Below, piece after piece: positions 9,257 to 15,925 of a stretch of DNA of 64,000 bases (position 1 is its first letter; each line of letters begins with the position of its first letter). The DNA is from Salmonella enterica subsp. enterica serovar Choleraesuis. Its GTDB lineage: Bacteria > Pseudomonadota > Gammaproteobacteria > Enterobacterales > Enterobacteriaceae. Below the pieces are notes generated by a model. That model made no database searches. It was not told the DNA's origin and saw only the letters and a program-made list of their open reading frames with translations. Made by a program: the position numbers and the translations under genes. The stretch covers positions 3,596,001 to 3,660,000 of the forward strand of contig AP025685.1 of assembly GCA_022846635.1 (NCBI GenBank). The letters are read 5' to 3'.

Positions 9257-9525
9257 CGCTTTCCTCCCGGCTGCTCGCGAAATACATTTTCAACAATGGC
9301 GACAATCGACATCGCTCTAAAACGCTCGGGGGTCAGTGCAAACCGCGCCTCGGCCAGCACGATGTCATTTAACCCCGCACCCACGCTATCTACCGCTACC
9401 CAGGTTTTGTCCTCTCGCGGCTGAAGCGCATCGTCCAGCGCCGTGATAAGCAACAGATTGCTGCCCCGTAGCTCGGCGCATTTCTGCGTGGCTACGACAT
9501 GCCCGGTCACTTTTGCAAGAATCAT
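9253..9525 (-). CDS. cmcD: BMC-P pentameric vertex shell protein (EutN/CcmL type, CmcD-like)
   Basis: A 90-residue EutN/CcmL-family protein. Pentamers of this family close the vertices of the polyhedral shell. The start MILAKVTGHVVATQK and the later VAVDSVGAGLNDIVLA are characteristic: the loop around the pore, then the conserved GAG region. Length and position between the aldehyde and alcohol dehydrogenases match CmcD of the Klebsiella choline locus. It is the only vertex protein gene in the window, so it should suffice for the whole shell. Confidence 0.94.
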   Translation of the reverse strand: MILAKVTGHVVATQKCAELRGSNLLLITALDDALQPREDKTWVAVDSVGAGLNDIVLAEARFALTPERFRAMSIVAIVENVFREQPGGKR

Positions 9526-9546
9526 GTGATTGTCGCCTCCGGCTGG

Positions 9547-11163
9547 TTAGTGATTCAGGCGCGTCAGCACCTGCTTAAGCAGCTGATTAACGCTCTGCTC
9601 ATCCAGCTCATCGTTACTTGCCGGAGCCTGATTCACGGCCGTAAACCGTGAGTCCTGGCCCGCTGGCGTAACGCCGACCGCAGCCTGAGAGTGGAAGCGG
9701 CTGTCCTCCAGAATGCTGCATCCCGGCTGGCTGGTGACCGGTGTGGCCGCCATTGGTGCGGAAGCGGCGGGAGCGTAAATCTCTTTCACCGGTGCGCGCA
9801 GCTCTTCCACGCTGCGAACGCCATAACCCACCTGACGAATATTCATCAGGTTGCGCGGGCCGACGTTATCAGAGCTGGATCCACCGCCCACCGCGCCGCA
9901 GCCCAAAGTAAGCGCAGGCATCAGATTAGTGGTGGCGCCGATGCCACCTAATGACGCGGGAGTATTAATGAGAATTCGGTAGACCGGTTTTTCTAAGCAG
10001 AACTGGCGGATAACATCCTGATTTTTGGTGTGAATAACCAGGGTGTGTCCCAACCCTTCATTGGTCAGGAGTGCCTTAACGCGTTTGCAGGCCGCTTCCC
10101 AACTCTCTTCGCTGTAGAAGCCCAGTACCGGGCACAGCTTTTCGCGCGAGTACGGGTTATTACGGGAAACTTCAGTCTGCTCAGCAATCAGCACCCGGAT
10201 ATTGGCAGGTACCGTGAAGCCGGCCATCTGGCTAAGCTGAGCTGCGGTTTTGCCCACAACCGCCGGGTTTATCGAACCATTAGCCCGTAGCAGCAATGCC
10301 GCCATGCTCTGCGACTGAGCCTTATCCATAAACCATGCGCCCTGCCGCTCCAGCTCGCTGCGCACCGCAGGCTCAATGGCACGTTCCACGATGATCGACT
10401 GCTCAGACGCACAGATGACGCCATTATCGAAAGTTTTACTGGTAATAATGTCGGCTACGGCCTGAGGAATATCGGCGCTGCGTTCAATAAACGCCGGACC
10501 GTTACCTGGCCCTCCACTAATGGTCGGCGTGCCGGAAGCGTAAGCCGCACGTACCATGCCTTCACCACCGGTCGCCAGAATTAGCGATACCGATTTGTCA
10601 TGCATCAGTTCATGAGTTGCTTCCAGAGTGAGTTCGGTAATGCCGCTCACGATACCTGCCGGAGCACCGGCCGCTTCGGCCGCCTGTTTCACTATCTCAA
10701 TTGCCTTCCAGCTACAGTGACGGGCGTTAGGATGCGGAGAGAAGACAATGGCATTGCCTGCCTTTAGCGCAATCAGGGTTTTATAAAAGATGGTCGAGGT
10801 GGGATTAGTTGAAGGCACCAGCGCGCAAATCACGCCCAGAGGAACGCCAACCTCCATCACCTGATTTTGCGGATCATCGTGTATGATGCCCACCGTTTTC
10901 ATCTCTTTAATCGCGTCATAAACCCGCAGCGAAGCGAAACGGTTCTTGAGAACTTTATCCTGCCAGTTCCCAAAGCCTGTCTCTTCGCAGGCCATTTTCG
11001 CCAGCGTTTCTGCGTGGTGCGCGGCTTCCTGCGCCACGTTTTTAACAATGCTATCAATCTGCTGCTGCGAAAATGTCGCCAGAATCGCCTGTGCTTTCCG
11101 GGCCTGGCGTACCAGCTCCCTGGCGCACTGACGAGATTGCAAATCCTTATCTAAGGCAGTCAT
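9547..11163 (-). CDS. cutF: CoA-acylating acetaldehyde dehydrogenase CutF
   Basis: A 538-residue aldehyde dehydrogenase that converts acetaldehyde plus CoA to acetyl-CoA, reducing NAD+. The catalytic cysteine is Cys251 in FDNGVICASEQS; GVPLGVICALVPSTNPTST near residue 106 and a glycine-rich SGGPGNGPAF are typical of the EutE/PduP class. After ~450 residues come ~55 low-complexity residues, then a C-terminal amphipathic helix (SVNQLLKQVLTRLN), a likely encapsulation peptide that docks to the shell. The ATG at 11163 is chosen because GGGGAGAG lies just upstream; an in-frame TTG 18 bases earlier overlaps that ribosome site. Confidence 0.94.
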   Translation of the reverse strand: MTALDKDLQSRQCARELVRQARKAQAILATFSQQQIDSIVKNVAQEAAHHAETLAKMACEETGFGNWQDKVLKNRFASLRVYDAIKEMKTVGIIHDDPQNQVMEVGVPLGVICALVPSTNPTSTIFYKTLIALKAGNAIVFSPHPNARHCSWKAIEIVKQAAEAAGAPAGIVSGITELTLEATHELMHDKSVSLILATGGEGMVRAAYASGTPTISGGPGNGPAFIERSADIPQAVADIITSKTFDNGVICASEQSIIVERAIEPAVRSELERQGAWFMDKAQSQSMAALLLRANGSINPAVVGKTAAQLSQMAGFTVPANIRVLIAEQTEVSRNNPYSREKLCPVLGFYSEESWEAACKRVKALLTNEGLGHTLVIHTKNQDVIRQFCLEKPVYRILINTPASLGGIGATTNLMPALTLGCGAVGGGSSSDNVGPRNLMNIRQVGYGVRSVEELRAPVKEIYAPAASAPMAATPVTSQPGCSILEDSRFHSQAAVGVTPAGQDSRFTAVNQAPASNDELDEQSVNQLLKQVLTRLNH

Positions 11164-11212
11164 CTTTCTCTCCCCTACCAACCTAAAACGTGAACGGCAT
11201 TACCGACCAGGA

Positions 11213-11491
11213 TCATGCTTTGTGCTGGCCTGCAATTTTCTCTACGTCATTGTGCGGCCGGGCAATAACGCGTGATGTCACCACCTCGCCAATACGCTTA
11301 GCGGCTTCGACCCCTGAATCTACGGCGGCATTAACGGCACCGACATCACCCTTCACCATGGCGGTGACCAGGCCTGAGCCGACGTTCTCGTAGCCGATCA
11401 GCTCAACGTTGGCCGCTTTACACATGGCGTCCGCCGCTTCAATACAAGCCACCAGACCTTTGGTTTCGATTAATCCCAGAGCTTCTTTCAT
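11213..11491 (-). CDS. cmcC: BMC-H hexameric shell protein, third of tandem triplet (CmcC-like)
   Basis: A 92-residue single BMC-domain protein ([36 protein letters not shown]) forming hexagonal shell tiles. It differs from the two upstream copies mostly after residue 50 ([20 protein letters not shown]) and at the C-terminus (AGQHKA). This is the most diverged of the three tandem BMC-H genes. A 49-base gap separates it from cutF. Confidence 0.94.
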   Translation of the reverse strand: MKEALGLIETKGLVACIEAADAMCKAANVELIGYENVGSGLVTAMVKGDVGAVNAAVDSGVEAAKRIGEVVTSRVIARPHNDVEKIAGQHKA

Positions 11492-11505
11492 TTGAATTCC
11501 TTGTG

Positions 11506-11790
11506 TTATTCAGCCACTTTGTACTGCGCGACTATCTTGTTGATATCGCAATGAGGGCGAGCGATAACCAGCGAGGTCACTACTTCACCGATGCGTTGTG
11601 CCGATTCCACGCCGGAATCCACGGCCGCTTTTACTGCACCGACATCACCTTTCACCATGGCGGTGACCAGGCCGGAGCCGACGTTCTCATAACCAATCAG
11701 TTCCACGTTGGCCGCTTTGCACATGGCGTCCGCCGCTTCAATACAGGCCACCAAACCTTTAGTTTCGATAAGTCCTAATGCGTCACCCAT
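11506..11790 (-). CDS. cmcB: BMC-H hexameric shell protein, second of tandem triplet (CmcB-like)
   Basis: A 94-residue single BMC-domain shell protein, identical over nearly its first 75 residues to the gene just upstream. The differences lie at the C-terminus ([15 protein letters not shown]). Nearly all of the DNA is also shared, which points to a recent tandem duplication or ongoing gene conversion. The pore region carries the usual VGSG loop. Confidence 0.94.
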   Translation of the reverse strand: MGDALGLIETKGLVACIEAADAMCKAANVELIGYENVGSGLVTAMVKGDVGAVKAAVDSGVESAQRIGEVVTSLVIARPHCDINKIVAQYKVAE

Positions 11791-11805
11791 CTTGCTTCTC
11801 CCCGA

Positions 11806-12084
11806 TCAGGCTTTGTGTTTGATAACAATTTTGTTGATGTCGTTATGAGGGCGGGCGATAACCAGCGAGGTCACCACTTCACCGATGCGCTGTGCCGATT
11901 CCACGCCGGAATCCACCGCCGCTTTTACTGCACCGACATCGCCTTTCACCATGGCGGTGACCAGACCGGAACCGACGTTCTCATAACCAATCAGTTCAAC
12001 GTTGGCCGCTTTGCACATGGCGTCAGCCGCTTCAATACAGGCCACCAGACCTTTGGTTTCGATAAGCCCTAATGCATCACCCAT
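11806..12084 (-). CDS. cmcA: BMC-H hexameric shell protein, first of tandem triplet (CmcA-like)
   Basis: A 92-residue BMC-domain shell protein and the first gene of the cut operon. The ATG at 12084 starts [12 protein letters not shown] and is preceded by GGAGGAAC, while a longer in-frame reading upstream adds unrelated residues and is rejected. It is almost identical to the second copy. Being promoter-proximal, it is probably the most abundant shell tile. Confidence 0.94.
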   Translation of the reverse strand: MGDALGLIETKGLVACIEAADAMCKAANVELIGYENVGSGLVTAMVKGDVGAVKAAVDSGVESAQRIGEVVTSLVIARPHNDINKIVIKHKA

Positions 12085-12680
12085 CGTTTGTTCCTCCACA
12101 GACAGATTTTGTTGATGAATGCCCGCTGCCGGTGTCCTGAAGCGCAGCACTGGCGTCCAGGCTCACTATAAGAAATACCCAGAGAAACAAAATACAAATC
12201 CATGAGTTCAAAATATTTAGATTTAAATTCTGAAAATTAGAGTTATAAGCACGTAAATTAGAGATTAAACGCTGAATATGTGCGTGGTATTAATGGGGGA
12301 GTACCGGCAAAATCCGCAGTCTGTCAGCCGATCGTAGCCGCCAGTTTTGTTTGTTACCGTCATGTTACTTTTGACGTTGTCAGCAGACAGAAAATGCGGG
12401 GTGGTTCAAATTTTGAACCGACACCAGGGAGTGCCTCTAAAAGCAAATCGTGCGTTATTTCTGCCATTCAGGCTCTGGCATTGCGGGTAGCTTAATGGCC
12501 CTCAATAGAAATGTGATGGTGCAAGCAGATACCGAGAGCACAGGTATAGCCAAAAAATGGTGGGGGTAATAACCGGGAAAAGCGGTAGCTATATTCTGAG
12601 GCAGGTTAGCCTGGGCATGATAAGGAGATAGAGAAACAGTTGGAGCCATGCTTCTCAGCAATGGCGGGAATCAGCGCTGA
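12085..12680. other. Non-coding region upstream of the cut operon
   Basis: About 600 bases without a convincing gene. The first ~130 bases before cmcA are AT-rich and are where the operon promoter should be. A 17-bp palindrome lies at 12403-12419. Short open frames here have no ribosome site or recognisable sequence. Confidence 0.6.
12403..12419. promoter_or_regulatory. 17-bp perfect palindrome, candidate operator
   Basis: GGTTCAAATTTTGAACC: two 8-base arms around one central base, a typical shape for a dimeric regulator site. It is ~320 bases upstream of the first cut gene and ~960 bases downstream of the wHTH regulator gene. The protein that binds it is unknown. Confidence 0.45.
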
Positions 12681-12812
12681 GGTAAGTCAGGTAAGTCAGG
12701 TAAGTCAGGTAAGTCAGGTAAGTCAGGTAAGTCAGGTAAGTCAGGTAAGTCAGGTAAGTCAGGTAAGTCAGGTAAGTCAGGTAAGTCAGGTAAGTCAGGT
12801 AAGTCAGGTAAG
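12681..12812. repeat. Tandem 9-bp repeat, 14 full copies (VNTR)
   Basis: The unit GGTAAGTCA repeats 14 times without error (12681-12806), followed by a partial copy. It lies ~50 bases past the end of the FidL-like gene, in the gap before the cut operon. On the minus strand it reads as a Leu-Thr-Tyr repeat in a short open frame that has no credible start, so it is not called a gene. Such arrays change copy number by slippage. Confidence 0.95.
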
Positions 12813-12863
12813 ATAATAACGAATCACTTCCGGAGACCCAGTGCCGCACCCAAATACCAAAGA

Positions 12864-13382
12864 TTATTTAATGGCGCTGCCCGCTTTAAGTGTGCAGATA
12901 AATAACGGAGAACTGAGTGAACTAAGCATAACGGAATGTTCGTTAAGCTTACGGGCGCTGATGCGCAGCCCTTCATGGCTATCCGACATTTCACGCATGA
13001 AATAGTCAAAAATAACGTTGGGGGACTGGTCAATAGATGAGGCGCTGGCGCTCCAGTTATCAATGTGATACACCCGCTCTCGTGCCGATACGCGCTTACT
13101 TTGCCACGTGAATTTTACGTAGCGTTGCAGGTAAAGCCAGCCGGCTTCTGAGTCGGTATATCCCTCTACCACCATGGATCCCTTACCGCCCGCGGCAAAG
13201 TCGAAATGGATATTGGCGTTCACATTTTCATGCTCCATATTTTCAAAACGCATAATGGCCTTGGTGGAGCAACTCATCACCCCTTCCCGACGATCGGGCA
13301 ATAATTTCCAGGCGCTGACAATCACCACGCAAACAAAGACTATCCACGACACGAGAAAAAAGGGCTTAGGCGCAAGTTTCAT
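12864..13382 (-). CDS. FidL-like membrane protein, partner of the adjacent wHTH regulator
   Basis: A 172-residue protein with one N-terminal membrane helix (residues ~8-28, FFLVSWIVFVCVVIVSAWKLL) and a periplasmic part of ~140 residues with only two cysteines (SCST early, FICTL near the end). Its layout and position directly after a ToxR-type membrane regulator match FidL-like proteins, which are found next to MarT-type regulators in Salmonella SPI-3. The likely role is sensing or regulating the partner in the inner membrane; the molecular function of FidL proteins is not known. The ATG overlaps the regulator's TGA (ATGA), so translation is coupled. An alternative ATG lies 12 bases upstream. 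Confidence 0.65.
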   Translation of the reverse strand: MKLAPKPFFLVSWIVFVCVVIVSAWKLLPDRREGVMSCSTKAIMRFENMEHENVNANIHFDFAAGGKGSMVVEGYTDSEAGWLYLQRYVKFTWQSKRVSARERVYHIDNWSASASSIDQSPNVIFDYFMREMSDSHEGLRISARKLNEHSVMLSSLSSPLFICTLKAGSAIK

Positions 13383-14266
13383 GACTCTTTCCATGAGTAA
13401 TAAAAGTAGTTATCGCAATAGCTAAACGCGTTGTCCTGACGGACGGCGCAGTGCGCCAGAAAAACCCGCCCCAGGCCGTTGGTTTGAAGTTTATCCCCAT
13501 AGAAAAAGACAAAACGCTCACCGCTCTGGCACTTGAGATTGAGCTTTTTCAACACCGATGCAAAATTATGCCCGTAGTTATTATGGGTTACGGCGTTAAG
13601 CATATCGTCGCTTACCAGCAGGTCGCAGCGTTCATACGGCATCGGAAATAGCGGCGTAGTCACGAACGATGGTCGCCCCATAAACGTCATAATCAGCAGT
13701 AAAGCGGAGATAAGCAGCAACGTCATTCCGCCTAAAAACCAACACATACCTTCCTGATGGGCCTGGTAAAATAACCGGCGGCCAGGCGCGTTTTGCTTCT
13801 TAGCAGGCTCAGGAGCAGGTAGTGGCAAACTTACACGGGAAGCGATATCTGGCTCAGGAATGGAGGGCGGTTCCGCGGCGGAAGGCATTTCATTGAGCTC
13901 AACCTCTGGCATCGGTTCCGGCTCATCCACCGGCTCAACCACAACATCAGGGTTTAACTGCAAATTACCGCGAGAAATTGTGATAATAATGTTGTCCACA
14001 CCGTAGTGGCGGAACATCTTACGTAGCAGGCTAAGATATTGATTCAGATTGTTATTCGAGGCAGTAAGTCCGTTATCATCCCAGACCTTTTTTAAAACTT
14101 CATCGCGGCTGACAATATCCCGGTGTTCAAGAAAGAAATTTAACAGGCTATTTGCGGTAAGAGAAAGCTGAGTGGCGGCACCTTCATCGCCCGCAAAATA
14201 TAGGGAACCATCGGCCGTATTGTAATGAAGATTGGCTATCTGATAACGCATCAACACACCGTCCAT
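13379..14266 (-). CDS. Membrane-anchored winged-helix regulator (ToxR/CadC/MarT type)
   Basis: A 295-residue protein (290 if the inner ATG at 14251 is used). Residues ~1-105 form an OmpR/ToxR-type winged helix (LTANSLLNFFLEHRDIVSRDEVLKKVWDD, NNLNQYLSLLRKMFRHYGVD). An acidic proline-rich linker runs to ~150, a membrane helix lies at ~175-195 (FLGGMTLLLISALLLIMTFMG), and a short periplasmic domain of ~90 residues has four cysteines, enough for two disulfides. CadC itself has a much larger periplasmic domain. Such proteins bind DNA directly from the membrane. Nearby candidate targets are the cut operon, the adhesin operon and cadBA. It sits between a tetR gene and a FidL-like gene. Confidence 0.8.
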   Translation of the reverse strand: MDGVLMRYQIANLHYNTADGSLYFAGDEGAATQLSLTANSLLNFFLEHRDIVSRDEVLKKVWDDNGLTASNNNLNQYLSLLRKMFRHYGVDNIIITISRGNLQLNPDVVVEPVDEPEPMPEVELNEMPSAAEPPSIPEPDIASRVSLPLPAPEPAKKQNAPGRRLFYQAHQEGMCWFLGGMTLLLISALLLIMTFMGRPSFVTTPLFPMPYERCDLLVSDDMLNAVTHNNYGHNFASVLKKLNLKCQSGERFVFFYGDKLQTNGLGRVFLAHCAVRQDNAFSYCDNYFYYSWKES

Positions 14267-14284
14267 AGTCGTCGATAAATACGG

Positions 14285-14869
14285 TTAAACCTGCGGTGTC
14301 CTGCCTCCAGGCCAGGTCATCGCTTCCAGCTCAAGCAGCAGTTGCCTGCGGTGTTCGGCACTGAGCGTTTCCCCTTCCGTCAGCTCCGACAGCCAGATGC
14401 CATCAGCGGCATAGCGCACCAGCGTCCCGCTCGGGCTGTTATCGAACTCATCCCCAGCCTCAAGATGCTCCAGCATCCAATTACGCCAGCACTGGCGCAA
14501 AACAGTCTCCTCTGGCATTGCCATCGACAACACTGCCAGTTGCCGCCCTTCCTGGCTGCCCGCCATATCGGTAATGTAGCGCAGATAAGCGCGGGAAAAG
14601 CAGCCATAGTGCTCACTATCGGCGGCAATCAGCGCGCTTATCTTCGCTTCCATAATGGCCAGCAGGCGTTGGTAAACGGCATAAATCAGGGCCTGACGCG
14701 AGGGAAAATGGTGCAGCAGCCCGCCTTTGCTCACTCCGGCCGCCTGGGCTACCGCGTTCAGAGATATGGCAGCAATACCATCGACTCCGGCGATACCCAC
14801 CGCAGCTTCCAGAAGCTGTTCTTTAATCCGAACCGGATCTTTTTTACGGTGCTGGGTTGCGCTCGTCAT
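14285..14869 (-). CDS. TetR/AcrR-family transcriptional regulator
   Basis: A 194-residue repressor-type protein. Residues ~14-60 carry the TetR helix-turn-helix (LEAAVGIAGVDGIAAISLNA, then VAQAAGVSKGGLLHHFPSRQ). The C-terminal two-thirds is the helical ligand and dimerisation domain, too variable to name a ligand. It is 18 bases upstream of the wHTH regulator gene on the same strand, so the two may be cotranscribed. An inverted repeat just upstream of its ATG (14880-14895) is a likely autoregulatory operator. Confidence 0.9.
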   Translation of the reverse strand: MTSATQHRKKDPVRIKEQLLEAAVGIAGVDGIAAISLNAVAQAAGVSKGGLLHHFPSRQALIYAVYQRLLAIMEAKISALIAADSEHYGCFSRAYLRYITDMAGSQEGRQLAVLSMAMPEETVLRQCWRNWMLEHLEAGDEFDNSPSGTLVRYAADGIWLSELTEGETLSAEHRRQLLLELEAMTWPGGRTPQV

Positions 14870-14879
14870 TGGGCAATCC

Positions 14880-14895
14880 TACCGACCAGACGGTA
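14880..14895. promoter_or_regulatory. Candidate TetR operator
   Basis: TACCGACCAGACGGTA, with 5-base inverted arms TACCG/CGGTA, ends 11 bases before the tetR start codon. The form matches operators of many TetR-family proteins that bind around an ACCGACC core. Confidence 0.55.
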
Positions 14896-15126
14896 TGATT
14901 CATCTTGATCGGTATCAACAATAGCTGAGCGCTTGTGTCATTTTTAGTCTGACTGTGTAGCGCCTCACAGGAACGATTTTTGCCCACGGTCGCAATGTAA
15001 AATGAATTGATTTACCGCCAGACACTATAATCACCACTATCTCCGCGCAAAGCTGCCGCTCCCCAATTAAGGGCCGGCCATAACATCAAGAAAAACCCAC
15101 CTCAAAAGTATGGTCTTGGCGCGGGC

Positions 15127-15154
15127 AATAAAAAGGCCGCACGAGCGGCCTTTT
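15127..15154 (-). terminator. Intrinsic terminator after the adhesin / lipoprotein operon
   Basis: A 10-bp perfect stem (AAAAGGCCGC, loop ACGA, GCGGCCTTTT). Read on the minus strand it ends in a run of T, 20 bases after the lipoprotein stop codon. The ~230 bases from here to the tetR operator hold no recognisable gene. Confidence 0.85.
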
Positions 15155-15173
15155 GCAGTCAATATCAATTTAG

Positions 15174-15911
15174 TTATTTGATTCTAAAATAATATTTACT
15201 TCCTTTAATTTCATTATCTCCAAGCCAGATGGTTCCATTAAAGCGCACCTGCATCTGGCCATCATGTAATTGATATCGATAAACCGACTGCTCACTCCCC
15301 GGCATGCGGTATTGCCCGGGATTAAAGCTTGCCTTCAGCGTCTGGTTTATTAGCGCCGGAGCCAGTGCCTTAAACTGCCCTGCTACCTCAGTACGAAATT
15401 GTTGCTCGGAAGAATACGCGGCTTTTCCGCTTGCGGTAGCGGCAAGCTTCGCCAGGTTATCGATAACGACCTGCACCAACGGCGTCTGCGGTTCCATTCT
15501 CCGGTCAAACGCCTGAGCCTCCTCTACGGCACTCCCCCATGCCTGAACGGGCGAGAACAGCGATGAGACCAGCCACGCGGCGCAGGCTTGATCCATTGCT
15601 GGTTTATCGGCAGTAGCAATAAACCGGAACCCGGAATCTTTCCCGGCAAGGTTCTGAACATCTACGCCGTGCGCGCCAAACCAGTTTATAAACTCCGGTA
15701 CCGACAAAGCATTGCTGGCAACCTGGCACATCTTGTCCATAATTCCCGCATTCCATTGCCCGTCAAACAGCGGAACATCCCGCGCAATAACATCTTGAAT
15801 GACCGGAAGCGCCGCAACACGAACGGCGCCGGGCTCCTCTGCAGATGACCAGGAGTTATCACACCCGGTGAGCGCCAACGCAGTGCATACCATTATGATT
15901 AGCGGTTTCAT
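15174..15911 (-). CDS. SadB-like lipoprotein, trimeric autotransporter assembly partner
   Basis: A 245-residue lipoprotein: signal peptide MKPLIIMVCTALALTGC with lipobox LTGC (lipidated Cys17). No Asp at +2 is clear (CDNS does have Asp, which would favour inner-membrane retention). It begins 14 bases after the giant adhesin gene and shares its transcription. In Salmonella and relatives a trimeric inner-membrane lipoprotein, SadB, is encoded with the adhesin SadA and assists its export; size, lipidation and linkage fit that role. In the sad operon the lipoprotein comes first, whereas here it is second. Sequence identity to SadB was not tested. Confidence 0.65.
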   Translation of the reverse strand: MKPLIIMVCTALALTGCDNSWSSAEEPGAVRVAALPVIQDVIARDVPLFDGQWNAGIMDKMCQVASNALSVPEFINWFGAHGVDVQNLAGKDSGFRFIATADKPAMDQACAAWLVSSLFSPVQAWGSAVEEAQAFDRRMEPQTPLVQVVIDNLAKLAATASGKAAYSSEQQFRTEVAGQFKALAPALINQTLKASFNPGQYRMPGSEQSVYRYQLHDGQMQVRFNGTIWLGDNEIKGSKYYFRIK

Positions 15912-15925
15912 TTATTCGCCCTTAT

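Larger units (their letters stand above)
11506..12084 (-). repeat. Tandem duplication of BMC-H genes
   Basis: Bases ~11530-11790 and ~11824-12084 are near-identical direct copies of one ~280-base gene; 11213-11491 is a third, more diverged copy. Homologous recombination between them could delete or add a shell gene. Confidence 0.85.

Noticed and set aside
12280..12495. 71-codon plus-strand frame upstream of the cut operon
   Set aside because: No ribosome site, no recognisable sequence, and it spans the candidate operator palindrome.
12681..12812. Possible CRISPR array
   Set aside because: Units are adjacent 9-mers without spacers; no cas genes are near.
12655..12849. Minus-strand frame encoding a Leu-Thr-Tyr repeat
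   Set aside because: Entirely the 9-bp tandem repeat; no ribosome site and nothing recognisable outside the repeat.
13379..14266. Calling this gene cadC
   Set aside because: The winged helix and membrane anchor fit the family, but the protein is ~290 residues against ~510 for CadC and lacks its large periplasmic domain; it pairs with a FidL-like gene instead.
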